Source: Pontiellaceae bacterium B1224 (GTDB lineage: Bacteria; Verrucomicrobiota; Kiritimatiellia; Kiritimatiellales; Pontiellaceae). From it: a stretch of DNA of 64,000 nucleotides. The stretch spans positions 1 through 64,000 of the forward strand of contig JAROBA010000001.1 in NCBI GenBank assembly GCA_029432815.1. Direction: 5' to 3'. A program made the position numbers and the translations under genes. The first letter of the stretch is position 1. Each line of letters starts with the position of its first letter. Shown here one piece after another: positions 43,699 to 52,212 of the stretch. The notes beneath the pieces are model-generated. The model did no database searches. It was given only the letters and a program-made list of their open reading frames with translations, and had not been told where the DNA came from.

Positions 43699-44064
43699 CT
43701 AGGGTTTATCAAGGCCTTGTTCAATGTTTTTCTGTTTGGCCAAAAGCTTATCCAGTTCAGGACATCCGGCCGGCACACTCCAATCGTAGGGAAAGGTGCG
43801 GCACTGATCCGGCCGGCCTTCATACACACTGCAGGCATCTCCCTGTAAAAAAGCACAGCTTCCATCGGCCTGATCCAGCAGCGCCAGCTGCTGCCGGTTC
43901 GGTGAAAGACGGGTGTGATTATCGATAAATTCCTGCTCCGAGATACCTACGGCGGCTGCCATGCGGAGAATATCCAGATCGGTTAAAAGCACAAAACCGG
44001 GCCATCGACAGCAATCGCCGCAGCCCGAACATTTGAATTCATTTAATATTTTCTGACTTATCAT
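43699..44064 (-). CDS. YkgJ-family cysteine-cluster protein
   Basis: A 121-residue protein with the CSGCGDCC cluster near the N-terminus and later CAF, CSVYEGRPDQCR, which together form a zinc- or iron-sulfur-binding fold of the YkgJ family (function unknown). I chose ATG 44064 to start at MISQKILNEF; an upstream ATG (44082) also opens the frame. Divergent from the PPIase gene, about 129 bases away. Confidence 0.82.
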   Translation of the reverse strand: MISQKILNEFKCSGCGDCCRWPGFVLLTDLDILRMAAAVGISEQEFIDNHTRLSPNRQQLALLDQADGSCAFLQGDACSVYEGRPDQCRTFPYDWSVPAGCPELDKLLAKQKNIEQGLDKP

Positions 44065-44193
44065 TGAACACGAACCCTTCAAAACCGTCTGATTGCATTG
44101 ACATTTCCTCCAGCACTGGACACTATGCGGACTTTTAATGCATCCGTGCCGGTGCGTTGTATTAGTTGAAACTCCAAGAAAGGATCAAGAACG

Positions 44194-45267
44194 ATGTTCG
44201 AGAATTTAGTTAATAAGAAGATGACGATGATTCTTCCCGTCGCTGCGGCAATTTTCATATCCGCATGCAAGGAAGATGAAGCAATAGCAAGCACGCCGGA
44301 ACCGGTTGACCTCGCCGCCACAGAAGATCTCTTCGCCGAACCGGTTCAAGCCAACCCGCTCACTTCCGATCCAACCGCTGTAATCGTTCGCGTGAATGGC
44401 GAAGATATCACTCGCGGGGAAGTTCTGGAAATGATGAATGTGGCCATGCAGCAGCTTGCCGGCCGGGTTTCTCCGCAACAGATGCCGCAGATTCAGGGCC
44501 AGATGTATGAACAGATCAAAAGCGACCTGATCACGAAGAAGCTGATTGATGCGGCCGTTGCCACAGCAAATGTTGAAATTTCCGACGCAGAAGTGACCGA
44601 AGCCATTGATCAGATCAAAACCCGCATTCCAGCGGGACAAACCCTTGAAGCTGCGCTCGCCTCTCAGGGAACTTCCATGGAAGAACTTACCGAAAACATT
44701 AAACTCGACATGGCGACCCGCAAGTTCCTCGAAACCAAAACGGTCGGCATTGAAGATGCCACGGAAGCGGAAGCTAAAGAATTCTACGATGCAAATCCGG
44801 ATAACTTCGTGAAAGAAGAAAGTGTTTCGGCCAGCCATATTCTGATCAAAACGGAAGGCGCAACCAACGACGTTCAGAAAGCGGAACTGAAAGCGGAAAT
44901 CGAAGGCATTCGTGCTCAGATCATTGCGGGCGAAATCACCTTCCAGGATGCTGCAAAATCGCACTCCGGTTGCCCGAGCAGCGCCCAGGGCGGATCGCTT
45001 GGGACCTTTGGTAAAGGTCAGATGGTTCCTGAATTTGAAGTGGCAGCCTTCACACAGGAAATTGACGAAGTGGGTGATGTTGTTGAAACCCAGTTCGGTT
45101 ACCACATCATTCTGGTTACAGACCGGATTGAAGAAGGTGTCGTTCCTTTCGATGAAGCCAAAGAACAGATTATCGCATACCTCAGCGGCCAGAAAAAACA
45201 GGAAGCGGTTCAGGCGTTTATCACGAGTCTGCGCGACAGTGCAACGATTGAAGAAATCGCCATGTAA
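44194..45267 (+). CDS. parvulin-type peptidyl-prolyl isomerase lipoprotein
   Basis: A 357-residue envelope protein. A lipobox (ISAC, Cys25) follows a short signal, so the mature protein is membrane-anchored. A SurA-like N-terminal helical segment precedes a PpiC rotamase domain (about 205-300) with SASHILIKT, GGSLGTFGKGQMVPEFE and GYHIILVTDR. Expected role: folding of outer-membrane or exported proteins. Strong intrinsic terminator after the stop. Confidence 0.92.
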   Translation: MFENLVNKKMTMILPVAAAIFISACKEDEAIASTPEPVDLAATEDLFAEPVQANPLTSDPTAVIVRVNGEDITRGEVLEMMNVAMQQLAGRVSPQQMPQIQGQMYEQIKSDLITKKLIDAAVATANVEISDAEVTEAIDQIKTRIPAGQTLEAALASQGTSMEELTENIKLDMATRKFLETKTVGIEDATEAEAKEFYDANPDNFVKEESVSASHILIKTEGATNDVQKAELKAEIEGIRAQIIAGEITFQDAAKSHSGCPSSAQGGSLGTFGKGQMVPEFEVAAFTQEIDEVGDVVETQFGYHIILVTDRIEEGVVPFDEAKEQIIAYLSGQKKQEAVQAFITSLRDSATIEEIAM

Positions 45268-45292
45268 TCTCTTTCCAAAGAGATCGCTTGCA

Positions 45293-45323
45293 AACACCCC
45301 GTTCACAGCGGGGTGTTTTTTTT
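45293..45323 (+). terminator. intrinsic terminator after the PPIase gene
   Basis: AACACCCCG and CGGGGTGTT with a seven-base loop, followed by an eight-T run. Separates the PPIase gene from the SDR gene. Confidence 0.92.
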
Positions 45324-45385
45324 GTATTTTCTTTTTGAAAGGTATTCCTCCTCTGCACGAACAGGCAGCACATCGGAGGAAACTT

Positions 45386-46330
45386 ATGACAGGAAAACAG
45401 AAAATATTACTGACCGGAGCAAGCGGTTATGTCGGCAATCAACTTCTGGCACAGCTGGAAGATCTCGGACACGAAATAAACTGCCTCACACGCAACCCTC
45501 AAAACCTTACATCTGTTGGACACAACACCACAGTATATCAAGGTGATGTCACGATACGCTCCTCCATGTGGCACGCTTTCCAGGGAGTGGATACCGCCTA
45601 CTTTCTGATCCATATGCTTCATGAGAAGGAAGACTTCGAATTGAAAGAAATTGAAGCGGCCGAAAACTTTGCATCGCTGGCCCGCGGCGCCGGTGTTAAA
45701 CGCATTATCTACCTTGGCGCTCTGGGAAAAGATACTGATGACCTGAGCCCTCATTTGCAAAGCCGGCACGATGTCGGCCATGCCTTGCGCGAATCGGGAA
45801 TCACCACCATTGAACTCCGGGCTTCCATTGTCCTGGGCAAAGGAAGCCTTTCTTTTGAAATGATCCGCGACCTTACAGAGCGACTGCCCTTCATGGTTAC
45901 TCTGAGGTGGGTTTCCACCCCAGCTCAGCCGATCGGTATTCGTGATTTGTTGACCTATCTCATCCAATCATTGGAACTTCCGGTTCATCATCATGAAACG
46001 ATTGAGATCGGTGCTTCCAACTGTATGTCGTATGGCGAGCTAATGCGGGAATATGCCAAACAACGGGGCCTCAAGCGTTTCATGATTCCGGTGCCGGTTC
46101 TGTCGCCAAACCTCAGCAGCCATTGGTTAAGCTTCATTACGCATATAGATCCCCTGATTGGCAGAAAACTGATCGAAGGCATACGAAACCCGACCGTCGT
46201 TGAAAATAAACGCGCACTGCAGCTTTTTAACTTTCAACCGGAAAGCATCAGTGAAGCCATGGCGGAAGCACTGGCTGCACATCCAATATCAGAAAAAAAT
46301 GAGGGGCTTGAACATGTATACGCTACATAA
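45386..46330 (+). CDS. NAD(P)-binding SDR-type protein
   Basis: A 314-residue extended-SDR/NmrA-like protein with the dinucleotide motif GASGYVG near the N-terminus and LIRNP-type loops absent in classical dehydrogenases. GGAGG precedes the start; the frame extends upstream as noncoding. It overlaps the SRPBCC gene by 17 bases. SDR plus SRPBCC pairs recur beside ECF sigma/lipid-remodelling gene clusters, so I infer a role in the stress-lipid operon that follows. Substrate unknown. Cytoplasmic. Confidence 0.85.
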   Translation: MTGKQKILLTGASGYVGNQLLAQLEDLGHEINCLTRNPQNLTSVGHNTTVYQGDVTIRSSMWHAFQGVDTAYFLIHMLHEKEDFELKEIEAAENFASLARGAGVKRIIYLGALGKDTDDLSPHLQSRHDVGHALRESGITTIELRASIVLGKGSLSFEMIRDLTERLPFMVTLRWVSTPAQPIGIRDLLTYLIQSLELPVHHHETIEIGASNCMSYGELMREYAKQRGLKRFMIPVPVLSPNLSSHWLSFITHIDPLIGRKLIEGIRNPTVVENKRALQLFNFQPESISEAMAEALAAHPISEKNEGLEHVYAT

Positions 46331-46778
46331 AGAAACTATTGTGAACACCACTCTGGATCAGGCCTGGGATTTCATTCGCAATCCGGCCAATCTGAACAAA
46401 ATCACACCGGAGGATATGGCATTTGAAATTATCTCCGATTTGCCGGAGGAAATGTTTGAAGGCCAGTTGGTCGAATACCGCGTAAAAATTCCAATGATTG
46501 GAACGAAGCCCTGGCTCAGTGAACTGAAACATATTGTTCCTCAATCGTCCTTTGTGGATGAACAGAAGATCGGGCCGTACAAACTTTGGTATCACTACCA
46601 TGGAATTGAAGCATGCGCCGAAGGGGTGCGTTTTATCGACCGGGTGACCTATGAAGTGCCGTTCGGAATCATTGGAAAATGGGCGCATGCTCTCTTCATA
46701 CGCAAGACACTTGAACGAATTTTTAAACATCGTGAACACTGCTTCAATACCCTGTTTACGCCCGATAAAGCACAGTAA
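46314..46778 (+). CDS. SRPBCC-family (START-like) protein
   Basis: A 154-residue ligand-binding fold: beta strands and a final helix with HKETIVNTTLDQAWDFIRNPANLNKITPE, typical of polyketide cyclase/START-like proteins. It probably binds a hydrophobic molecule. The start 46314 follows GAGGGG within the SDR gene end. A palindrome copy (46489) is read as PMIGT. Function unproven; it is translationally coupled to the SDR gene. Confidence 0.8.
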   Translation: MYTLHKETIVNTTLDQAWDFIRNPANLNKITPEDMAFEIISDLPEEMFEGQLVEYRVKIPMIGTKPWLSELKHIVPQSSFVDEQKIGPYKLWYHYHGIEACAEGVRFIDRVTYEVPFGIIGKWAHALFIRKTLERIFKHREHCFNTLFTPDKAQ

Positions 46779-46789
46779 GCCTTTCAGCT

Positions 46790-46875
46790 CAGAAGTCATC
46801 ATTGCCAAAATTAAAACGGGAAACGGAACCATTCACGTGATCGATAAAGTGCTGATTCCCTGGTTTAGATATTAA
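46790..46875 (+). pseudogene. fasciclin-domain C-terminal remnant
   Basis: SEVIIAKIKTGNGTIHVIDKVLIPW, then a stop, matches the last beta-strand of fasciclin (FAS1/beta-Ig-H3) domains, where VIHVIDKVLLP is typical. No start or upstream domain is present, so this is a broken gene tail. Fasciclin genes are known members of ECF-sigma/ChrR-type regulons, so its place between the SRPBCC gene and the sigma factor suggests a lost operon member. Confidence 0.6.
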
Positions 46876-46920
46876 TGAGCCCCAACCACGCATGCGGTTA
46901 TTCCGGCATGAACCGGCGCA

Positions 46921-46950
46921 CCTTCCAATCTTTGGAAGGAGGGCCTTTTT
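46921..46950 (+). terminator. hairpin before the sigma-factor gene, built on the palindrome
   Basis: CCTTCCAA-TCT-TTGGAAGG (palindrome copy 46923-46937) followed after six bases by a T-run. A second near-copy (46970-46984) lies just before the start codon. It could terminate the upstream set and isolate the sigma-factor operon. Confidence 0.55.
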
Positions 46951-46997
46951 TAAAGCGAACGTTTGCCATTCCCAATGATTGGAATTAAACTGTATTC

Positions 46998-47564
46998 ATG
47001 AACAATAAAGAATTAACAAACCCCGAAGACTGGATCGCCGAGCACGGCGACTATCTCATGCAGTTTGCATTTGTCCGGCTGCGCAACCGGGCCGCCGCAG
47101 AAGATGCCGTTCAGGAAACCTTTCTGGCCGGTATCAAAGCACTGGACCGATACGATGGAAAAACACCGGTGCGCTACTGGCTGCGCGGCATTCTTCGGCA
47201 TAAGGTCGTGGATTATATCCGCAAAGCGTCGCGAGAAATCGCCGTAGATGAAACCGAGGGTAAAGAGATTCTCGACAGCCTGAAATTCAAGGCCTTCGGC
47301 ATCCCGACCCAGCATCCGCCCGAATGGAAGTTCGATCCCGAATTTGCCTATAAACAAAAGGAATTCTGGGAGGTTTTCTATGGCTGCATGTCGCACCTGA
47401 AAGATTCCATGGGCCAGGCCTTCACCCTTCGGGAGCTGGAAGGCTGGTCCACCGAAGAAATTTGTAAGGAATTGAAACTGAAGCCGAACAATCTGTGGGT
47501 CGTCCTCCACCGAGCGCGAACGCAGCTGAAGAGCTGCCTCGAAGCCAACTGGATCACCCCCTGA
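46998..47564 (+). CDS. ECF-type sigma-70 factor
   Basis: A 188-residue extracytoplasmic-function sigma factor. Region 2 (about 18-90) has LRNRAAAEDAVQETFLAGI and region 4 (about 125-180) has LRELEGWSTEEICKELKLKPNNLWVVLHRAR, the DNA-binding helix-turn-helix. There is no region 3. The next gene is a zinc-type anti-sigma factor, followed by a lipid-modification operon that it probably controls, together with itself. The promoter recognised cannot be read from this window alone. Confidence 0.93.
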   Translation: MNNKELTNPEDWIAEHGDYLMQFAFVRLRNRAAAEDAVQETFLAGIKALDRYDGKTPVRYWLRGILRHKVVDYIRKASREIAVDETEGKEILDSLKFKAFGIPTQHPPEWKFDPEFAYKQKEFWEVFYGCMSHLKDSMGQAFTLRELEGWSTEEICKELKLKPNNLWVVLHRARTQLKSCLEANWITP

Positions 47565-47576
47565 TGGAGAAACAAA

Positions 47577-47834
47577 ATGATTGCATGTAAACAAGTGGCA
47601 AAAGCACTGGCGAATCATCGCTACTACGAACTCCCCTGGTGGAGACGCATCCCGATGTTTATCCACATTAAACTCTGTGTGATGTGCGGGGAATATCACA
47701 GTCAGGTCGTCACGATGCAGAAAGGCATGCGCGACTATCTCGAACACGAAGAAGCCGGCGATGTGGAAACGCACATCCACCTTTCCGAAAAAGCCAAACA
47801 GCGCATTCAGGACGCAATGAAAAAGGAATCATGA
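47577..47834 (+). CDS. zinc-type (ZAS) anti-sigma factor
   Basis: An 85-residue protein with His30-x3-Cys34-x2-Cys37 (HIKLCVMC), the HxxxCxxC motif of zinc-binding anti-sigma factors, plus Cys4. No cupin domain follows, unlike ChrR of proteobacteria, so it is a minimal sensor. It lies 12 bases after the sigma gene and overlaps the desaturase start (ATGA). Zinc release on oxidation is the usual mechanism in the family, which is inference here. Confidence 0.8.
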   Translation: MIACKQVAKALANHRYYELPWWRRIPMFIHIKLCVMCGEYHSQVVTMQKGMRDYLEHEEAGDVETHIHLSEKAKQRIQDAMKKES

Positions 47835-48700
47835 AACCGACCCCCACCAGCACAGCCTCATTCAATTCATCTTTCAGCCTTCCCCTGCTGTTTATGCATG
47901 TGAGCTGTGCCGGTGTGTTTTTCGTCAAAGGCGGATGGCCCGCTTTTTACATCTTCGCGCTGATGTATGTCCTGCACGTATTTGCACTCACCGCCGGGTA
48001 TCATCGCTATTTTTCCCACAAGAGCTATAAGACCAGTCGCGCCTTTCAGTTTATTCTGGCCGTGCTCGGAACCACCGCCGCTCAGCGCGATCCACTCTGG
48101 TGGGCCAGCCACCATCGTATGCACCACCAGCATTCCGACTCCGAAAACGATGTCCACTCGCCCCGTCATCACGGGTTTTGGTGGGCGCATATCGGCTGGG
48201 TCATGAAACGCGAACTCAGCACAACCGATCTGCGGCGCGTAAAGGATTTTGCAAAATACCCCGAACTGCTATGGCTGAACCGCCATCCCTATGCCCCGGC
48301 ATTCATCCTCGCCGTTCTACTGCTCCTTATCGGAAGCGTACTCAACATGCTCTTCCCGAATCTCGGCGTCGGTGGCTGGCAGTTTGTATTCTACGGATTT
48401 TTCCTGAGCACCGTCGCCGTCTATCACGTAACCTTCTGCATTAATTCCGTCGCCCACATGTACGGCAAAAAACGCTACGAGGTGGACGATGACAGCCGCA
48501 ACAACTGGCTGCTCGGACTGCTCGCCATGGGCGAAGGCTGGCATAACAATCACCACCGCTATGCCGTCTGCGCCCGGCAGGGTTTCCGATGGTGGGAAAT
48601 TGATCTGAGCTACATGGTGCTGCGCGTACTCCAATGGTTCCATATTGTGTGGGACATCCGCGAACCGCCCAAGAGCCTGCTGGCAGAACGGAGGGCGTAA
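47831..48700 (+). CDS. membrane fatty-acid (acyl-CoA-type) desaturase
   Basis: A 289-residue diiron desaturase with four hydrophobic segments. The three histidine boxes are HRYFSH, HHRMHH (within HHRMHHQHSD) and HNNHH. The enzyme family introduces a double bond into an acyl chain using oxygen. Translationally coupled to the anti-sigma gene (four-base overlap) and, through TAATG, to the DUF1295 gene. It may supply the unsaturated chain that the CFA-type enzymes downstream modify. Inner membrane. Confidence 0.92.
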   Translation: MKPTPTSTASFNSSFSLPLLFMHVSCAGVFFVKGGWPAFYIFALMYVLHVFALTAGYHRYFSHKSYKTSRAFQFILAVLGTTAAQRDPLWWASHHRMHHQHSDSENDVHSPRHHGFWWAHIGWVMKRELSTTDLRRVKDFAKYPELLWLNRHPYAPAFILAVLLLLIGSVLNMLFPNLGVGGWQFVFYGFFLSTVAVYHVTFCINSVAHMYGKKRYEVDDDSRNNWLLGLLAMGEGWHNNHHRYAVCARQGFRWWEIDLSYMVLRVLQWFHIVWDIREPPKSLLAERRA

Positions 48701-49503
48701 TGGGTCTGCTTCCAATGTTTGGACCGATGCTGCTGAACGGCTTCATCGGCGCGTTCATCCTCTTTTCCATACTCTGGATCATACAGGTGATTCGCAACGA
48801 CGCTGGCGTGGTGGATATTGGTTGGACCGCTGGCGTTGGCGCCATGGCCATCTATGCCGCCCTCGTCGGCGATGGCTGGTTGCCGCGCAGAATACTCGTC
48901 GGGACAATGGGCGGAATCTGGTCGTTGCGCCTGGTGCTCTATATTCTGAAAGACCGAATAATTGTCGAAAAAGAGGATTCGCGCTACCAACGCTTGCGAG
49001 CCCATTGGGGCACCAAAGCGCATGCCTGGTTTTTTATCTTCTTCACTTCGCAATCCCTGCTCGTCGTTCTATTCGCCCTTCCCTTCCTCGCCGGAGCTTC
49101 AAAGGCCGAGCCCGCGTTGAGCATTTTTGATGTGCTGGCCGTATTGGTATGGTTAGTGGCAATGGGCGGCGAATGGCTGGCTGACCTGCAGCTCGCCCGT
49201 TTTCGGAATCAATCTTCCAATGTCGGGAAAGTCTGCCGTGACGGCCTCTGGAATCATTCCCGCCACCCGAACTATTTCTTCGAATGGCTGCACTGGTTTG
49301 CCTATGTGCTGATCGGCATCGGCTCCCCGCTCTTCTGGCTCACGCTGATCGGACCGATCGCCATGTACGTTTTTCTGATGAAGCTCACCGGTATTCCGCA
49401 CGTCGAACGGGAGTCACTGGCAAAGCGCGGCGAAGCCTACCGGATCTACCAAGAAACCACCCCGATTCTCATCCCCTGGCCAAAAAAGAAAAAAGCCTCG
49501 TAA
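48700..49503 (+). CDS. DUF1295 membrane protein (steroid 5-alpha-reductase-like)
   Basis: A 267-residue integral membrane protein with about six hydrophobic segments, VDIGWTAG near the N-terminus and the C-terminal FRNQSSNVGKVCRDGLWNHSRHPNYFFEWLHW segment, which marks DUF1295 proteins. The HSRHPNYF part resembles NADPH-binding membrane reductases. Start 48700 overlaps the desaturase stop (TAATG). In other bacteria this gene accompanies CFA-type and ECF-sigma lipid clusters. Near-copies of the palindrome at 48710 and 49215. Confidence 0.85.
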   Translation: MGLLPMFGPMLLNGFIGAFILFSILWIIQVIRNDAGVVDIGWTAGVGAMAIYAALVGDGWLPRRILVGTMGGIWSLRLVLYILKDRIIVEKEDSRYQRLRAHWGTKAHAWFFIFFTSQSLLVVLFALPFLAGASKAEPALSIFDVLAVLVWLVAMGGEWLADLQLARFRNQSSNVGKVCRDGLWNHSRHPNYFFEWLHWFAYVLIGIGSPLFWLTLIGPIAMYVFLMKLTGIPHVERESLAKRGEAYRIYQETTPILIPWPKKKKAS

Positions 49504-49545
49504 GGTTTTTCCATCCGGCCCGAACCCCAGCAACGGAGATTAGAT

Positions 49546-50565
49546 ATGATTGATTTTATGAACCTTGCTGAAAAAGGAAAAATGCCGGACACCGCCATTC
49601 GGGCCGGAATCAGAAAATTGTTGCGCGATCGATTGAAACAGGAATCGAAAGCCTCGCACGAAGATCAGCTGGAGGAACTTTATGCCTTCAGCCGAATGAT
49701 GGCTGCTTCGCCTATTGCGGTGGCCACCAACACCGCCAACGAACAGCACTATGAAGTCCCTTCCGAGCTGTTCCAGACCTTCATGGGTCCGCACCTGAAA
49801 TACAGTTGTGGCTACTGGCCCGTTGCAGACACCTCGCTCGATGGTTCCGAAGCCTTCATGCTCGACCTAACCTGCAAGCGCGCCGAGCTCGTCGACGGGA
49901 TGGACATACTGGAGCTCGGCTGCGGCTGGGGCTCGCTGTCCCTCTGGATGGCGGAACAGTTCCCGAATTCAAAAATCACCGCCGTTTCCAACTCGCGCAC
50001 TCAGAAAAAGTTTATCGATGCCCGCGGCTTCCAGAATCTGGAAGTCATTACCGCCGACATGAACGACTTCACCATTACGCATCGGTTCGACCGCGTGGTC
50101 TCTGTTGAAATGTTCGAACACATGCGCAACTGGCATGAGCTGTTGAGACGGGTTAACGCTTGGCTGAAACCCGACGGAAAACTGTTCGCCCATATTTTTG
50201 TAAATCGAGAACTGGCCTACCTGTTCAACGATTCCGGCGAAGTAAACTGGATGGCAGAACACTTTTTCAAGGAAGGCATGATGCCTTCCGAATCGCTGTT
50301 TTCACTCACCAACACTCATATGCAGGTGGAACGTCATTGGCGCGTCAACGGACGGCACTACGCAAAAACACTGCGAGCCTGGCTCAACCGTATTGATCAG
50401 AATTCCAAAGCCGCCATCGCCATACTGGAGAAGCAGTACGGGACTGAGGAGGCCCGACTCCAGTTCGGGCGATGGCGCATTTTCTTTATGGCTTGTGAAG
50501 AACTCTTTGGATTCAACGGAGGTGAAGAATGGTACGTCGCTCACTATCTCATGCACAAACGGTAA
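49546..50565 (+). CDS. CFA-synthase-like SAM-dependent methyltransferase (first copy)
   Basis: A 339-residue soluble enzyme with SAM motif LELGCGWGS and the SVEMFEHMRNW segment, related to cyclopropane-fatty-acid synthases but with a short N-terminus and a divergent pocket. It could methylate or cyclise an unsaturated acyl chain. A GGAGATTA ribosome site precedes the start. The gene shares 37 bases with the next one. A palindrome copy (50029) is read as FQNLE. It is one of two CFA-type enzymes in the operon, so different chain positions or products are possible. Confidence 0.85.
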   Translation: MIDFMNLAEKGKMPDTAIRAGIRKLLRDRLKQESKASHEDQLEELYAFSRMMAASPIAVATNTANEQHYEVPSELFQTFMGPHLKYSCGYWPVADTSLDGSEAFMLDLTCKRAELVDGMDILELGCGWGSLSLWMAEQFPNSKITAVSNSRTQKKFIDARGFQNLEVITADMNDFTITHRFDRVVSVEMFEHMRNWHELLRRVNAWLKPDGKLFAHIFVNRELAYLFNDSGEVNWMAEHFFKEGMMPSESLFSLTNTHMQVERHWRVNGRHYAKTLRAWLNRIDQNSKAAIAILEKQYGTEEARLQFGRWRIFFMACEELFGFNGGEEWYVAHYLMHKR

Positions 50566-51143
50566 GCACACTGATGCTGACAGGAGTAATCATGACAACA
50601 GGCTGCACCTCCAAATCAAAAGACCGTTCTCCCGACTGGACGCGAAATACCGTTATGGTTGAGCAGACGGCCGATGCACCGACGATGGAACCGGGAAGTA
50701 AAACGGAGCAGGAAGCGTTGCAGCGGTTCAACGATTTCTACGAAGAGTATTCCACGGAAGCCATCAGCAACGGAGTTCGCGGACTCTATGCTGACGACGC
50801 CTGGTTCGGCGATCCCTTCCACATTGTGGAAGGCATCGATGAGATAGAGCACTATTTCCTCGTAATGGCCGAGCCGGTGGAAGCGTGCAGCTTCACCGTC
50901 GATTCCATGCAGCGCAGCGACAACGATTATTTCGCCCGTTGGACCATGGTACTCGAATCAAAAGCCGCCAAAGGCGAAATCATCACAACCATCGGCATTT
51001 CGCACGTGCGATTTAATCCGGAAGGAAAAATAACTTTTCAGCAGGACTACTGGGATTCCAGTGCTATGCTCGACCGGTTACCGGTGGTGGGCTTCTGGAC
51101 CCGCCTCGTGAAAGATAAAATCAACAAAGGACTCGAAGAATGA
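50529..51143 (+). CDS. NTF2-like lipoprotein
   Basis: A 204-residue protein: lipobox (MTTGC) after MVRRSLSHAQ and a nuclear-transport-factor-2-like fold (RFNDFYEEYSTEAISNGVRGLYADDAWFGDP), a common small binding or enzyme scaffold. The start at 50529 has an AGGAGGTGA-like site inside the CFA gene; a later ATG (50574) is possible. Membrane-anchored; role unknown. Coupled to the glutathione peroxidase gene by a four-base overlap. Confidence 0.78.
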   Translation: MVRRSLSHAQTVSTLMLTGVIMTTGCTSKSKDRSPDWTRNTVMVEQTADAPTMEPGSKTEQEALQRFNDFYEEYSTEAISNGVRGLYADDAWFGDPFHIVEGIDEIEHYFLVMAEPVEACSFTVDSMQRSDNDYFARWTMVLESKAAKGEIITTIGISHVRFNPEGKITFQQDYWDSSAMLDRLPVVGFWTRLVKDKINKGLEE

Positions 51144-51700
51144 AGACCTTCATTGCATTAGCGATTATGGGGATGGTTTCAGGATGCGTATCAGAACCAA
51201 AGGAGATTAACGTGAACTCTATTTATGAAATTGAAGCCCAAACTATTTCCGGCGAAACAATCAAGCTGGAGGCGTATAAAGGAAAGACGCTGCTGATTGT
51301 TAACACCGCCAGCAAATGCGGTTTCACCGGACAATATGAAGGCCTCGAAAAACTCTATAAAACCTATCAGGATCAGGGCTTCGTTGTGCTCGGGTTTCCT
51401 TCCAACGATTTCCTGAAACAGGAACCGGGCAGTAACGAGGAAATTGCTTCCTTCTGCCAGATCAACTACGGCGTCACGTTTCCAATGTTTGGAAAAATAT
51501 CCGTCAAGGGCAGCAATCAGCATCCGCTCTACACCTACCTGACCTCGAAACAAACCGACCCGGAATTCGCCGGTAAAATTTCATGGAACTTCAATAAGTT
51601 CCTGATTTCCAGTGATGGGAAAATAATCGGTCGTTTTGGAAGCCGAACCAAACCGGAAGATTCTAAATTGGTTGAAGCCATTGAGGGCGCGTTGAAATGA
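51140..51700 (+). CDS. glutathione peroxidase-family lipoprotein
   Basis: A 186-residue thiol peroxidase. Cys60 in NTASKCGFTGQ is the peroxidatic residue (cysteine rather than selenocysteine), with GFPSNDF and WNFNKFLI completing the active site. The lipobox VSGC (Cys16) anchors it to a membrane, unusual for this family and consistent with protecting lipids. It fits a lipid-peroxide stress operon. A palindrome copy (51480) is read as FPMFGK. Overlaps the next gene by four bases. Confidence 0.92.
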   Translation: MKTFIALAIMGMVSGCVSEPKEINVNSIYEIEAQTISGETIKLEAYKGKTLLIVNTASKCGFTGQYEGLEKLYKTYQDQGFVVLGFPSNDFLKQEPGSNEEIASFCQINYGVTFPMFGKISVKGSNQHPLYTYLTSKQTDPEFAGKISWNFNKFLISSDGKIIGRFGSRTKPEDSKLVEAIEGALK

Positions 51701-52212
51701 GAGCCCTGTTTGCCCTTCTTCTCCTTGTTGGTCTGACCGGCTGCAAATCGACGTCCAACCTCAACGTGGTTGGCAACTTCGATGCAGAGCGTTATCTGGG
51801 AACGTGGTATGAGGTCGCCCGATTCCCCCACCGTTTCGAAAAAGATATGACCGATGTCAGCGCCACGTACTCCATGAATGAGGACAACACCATCAAGGTG
51901 TTCAATCGGGGCTATAAGAAAAACGAATGGAAAGATATTGAGGGCGTTGCCAAATTCAAGGGCGACAAAACGCAGGGTTGGCTGAAGGTCAGTTTTTTCA
52001 AACCGTTCTACGCATCGTATAAAATCATTGATCTGGATGACGACTATACCCGCGCGATCGTAACCGGCCCAAGCTACGGCTACCTCTGGATCCTCTCCCG
52101 CGATCCGGTGATTCCGCAAGCGGAACTGGACGAGCTGATTTCCAAGGTTCGGAACTTTGGGTTTGATACGGAAAAACTCATCATCGTAGACCAATCGCGG
52201 AACGTGAAATGA
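51697..52212 (+). CDS. blc: bacterial lipocalin lipoprotein (Blc-like)
   Basis: A 171-residue lipoprotein (LTGC, Cys16) with the lipocalin signature GTWYEVARFPHRFEK, then strands typical of Blc, which binds lysophospholipids and fatty acids in the outer membrane and responds to envelope stress. Coupled by overlap to the peroxidase before and the chalcone-isomerase-like gene after. Confidence 0.92.
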   Translation: MRALFALLLLVGLTGCKSTSNLNVVGNFDAERYLGTWYEVARFPHRFEKDMTDVSATYSMNEDNTIKVFNRGYKKNEWKDIEGVAKFKGDKTQGWLKVSFFKPFYASYKIIDLDDDYTRAIVTGPSYGYLWILSRDPVIPQAELDELISKVRNFGFDTEKLIIVDQSRNVK

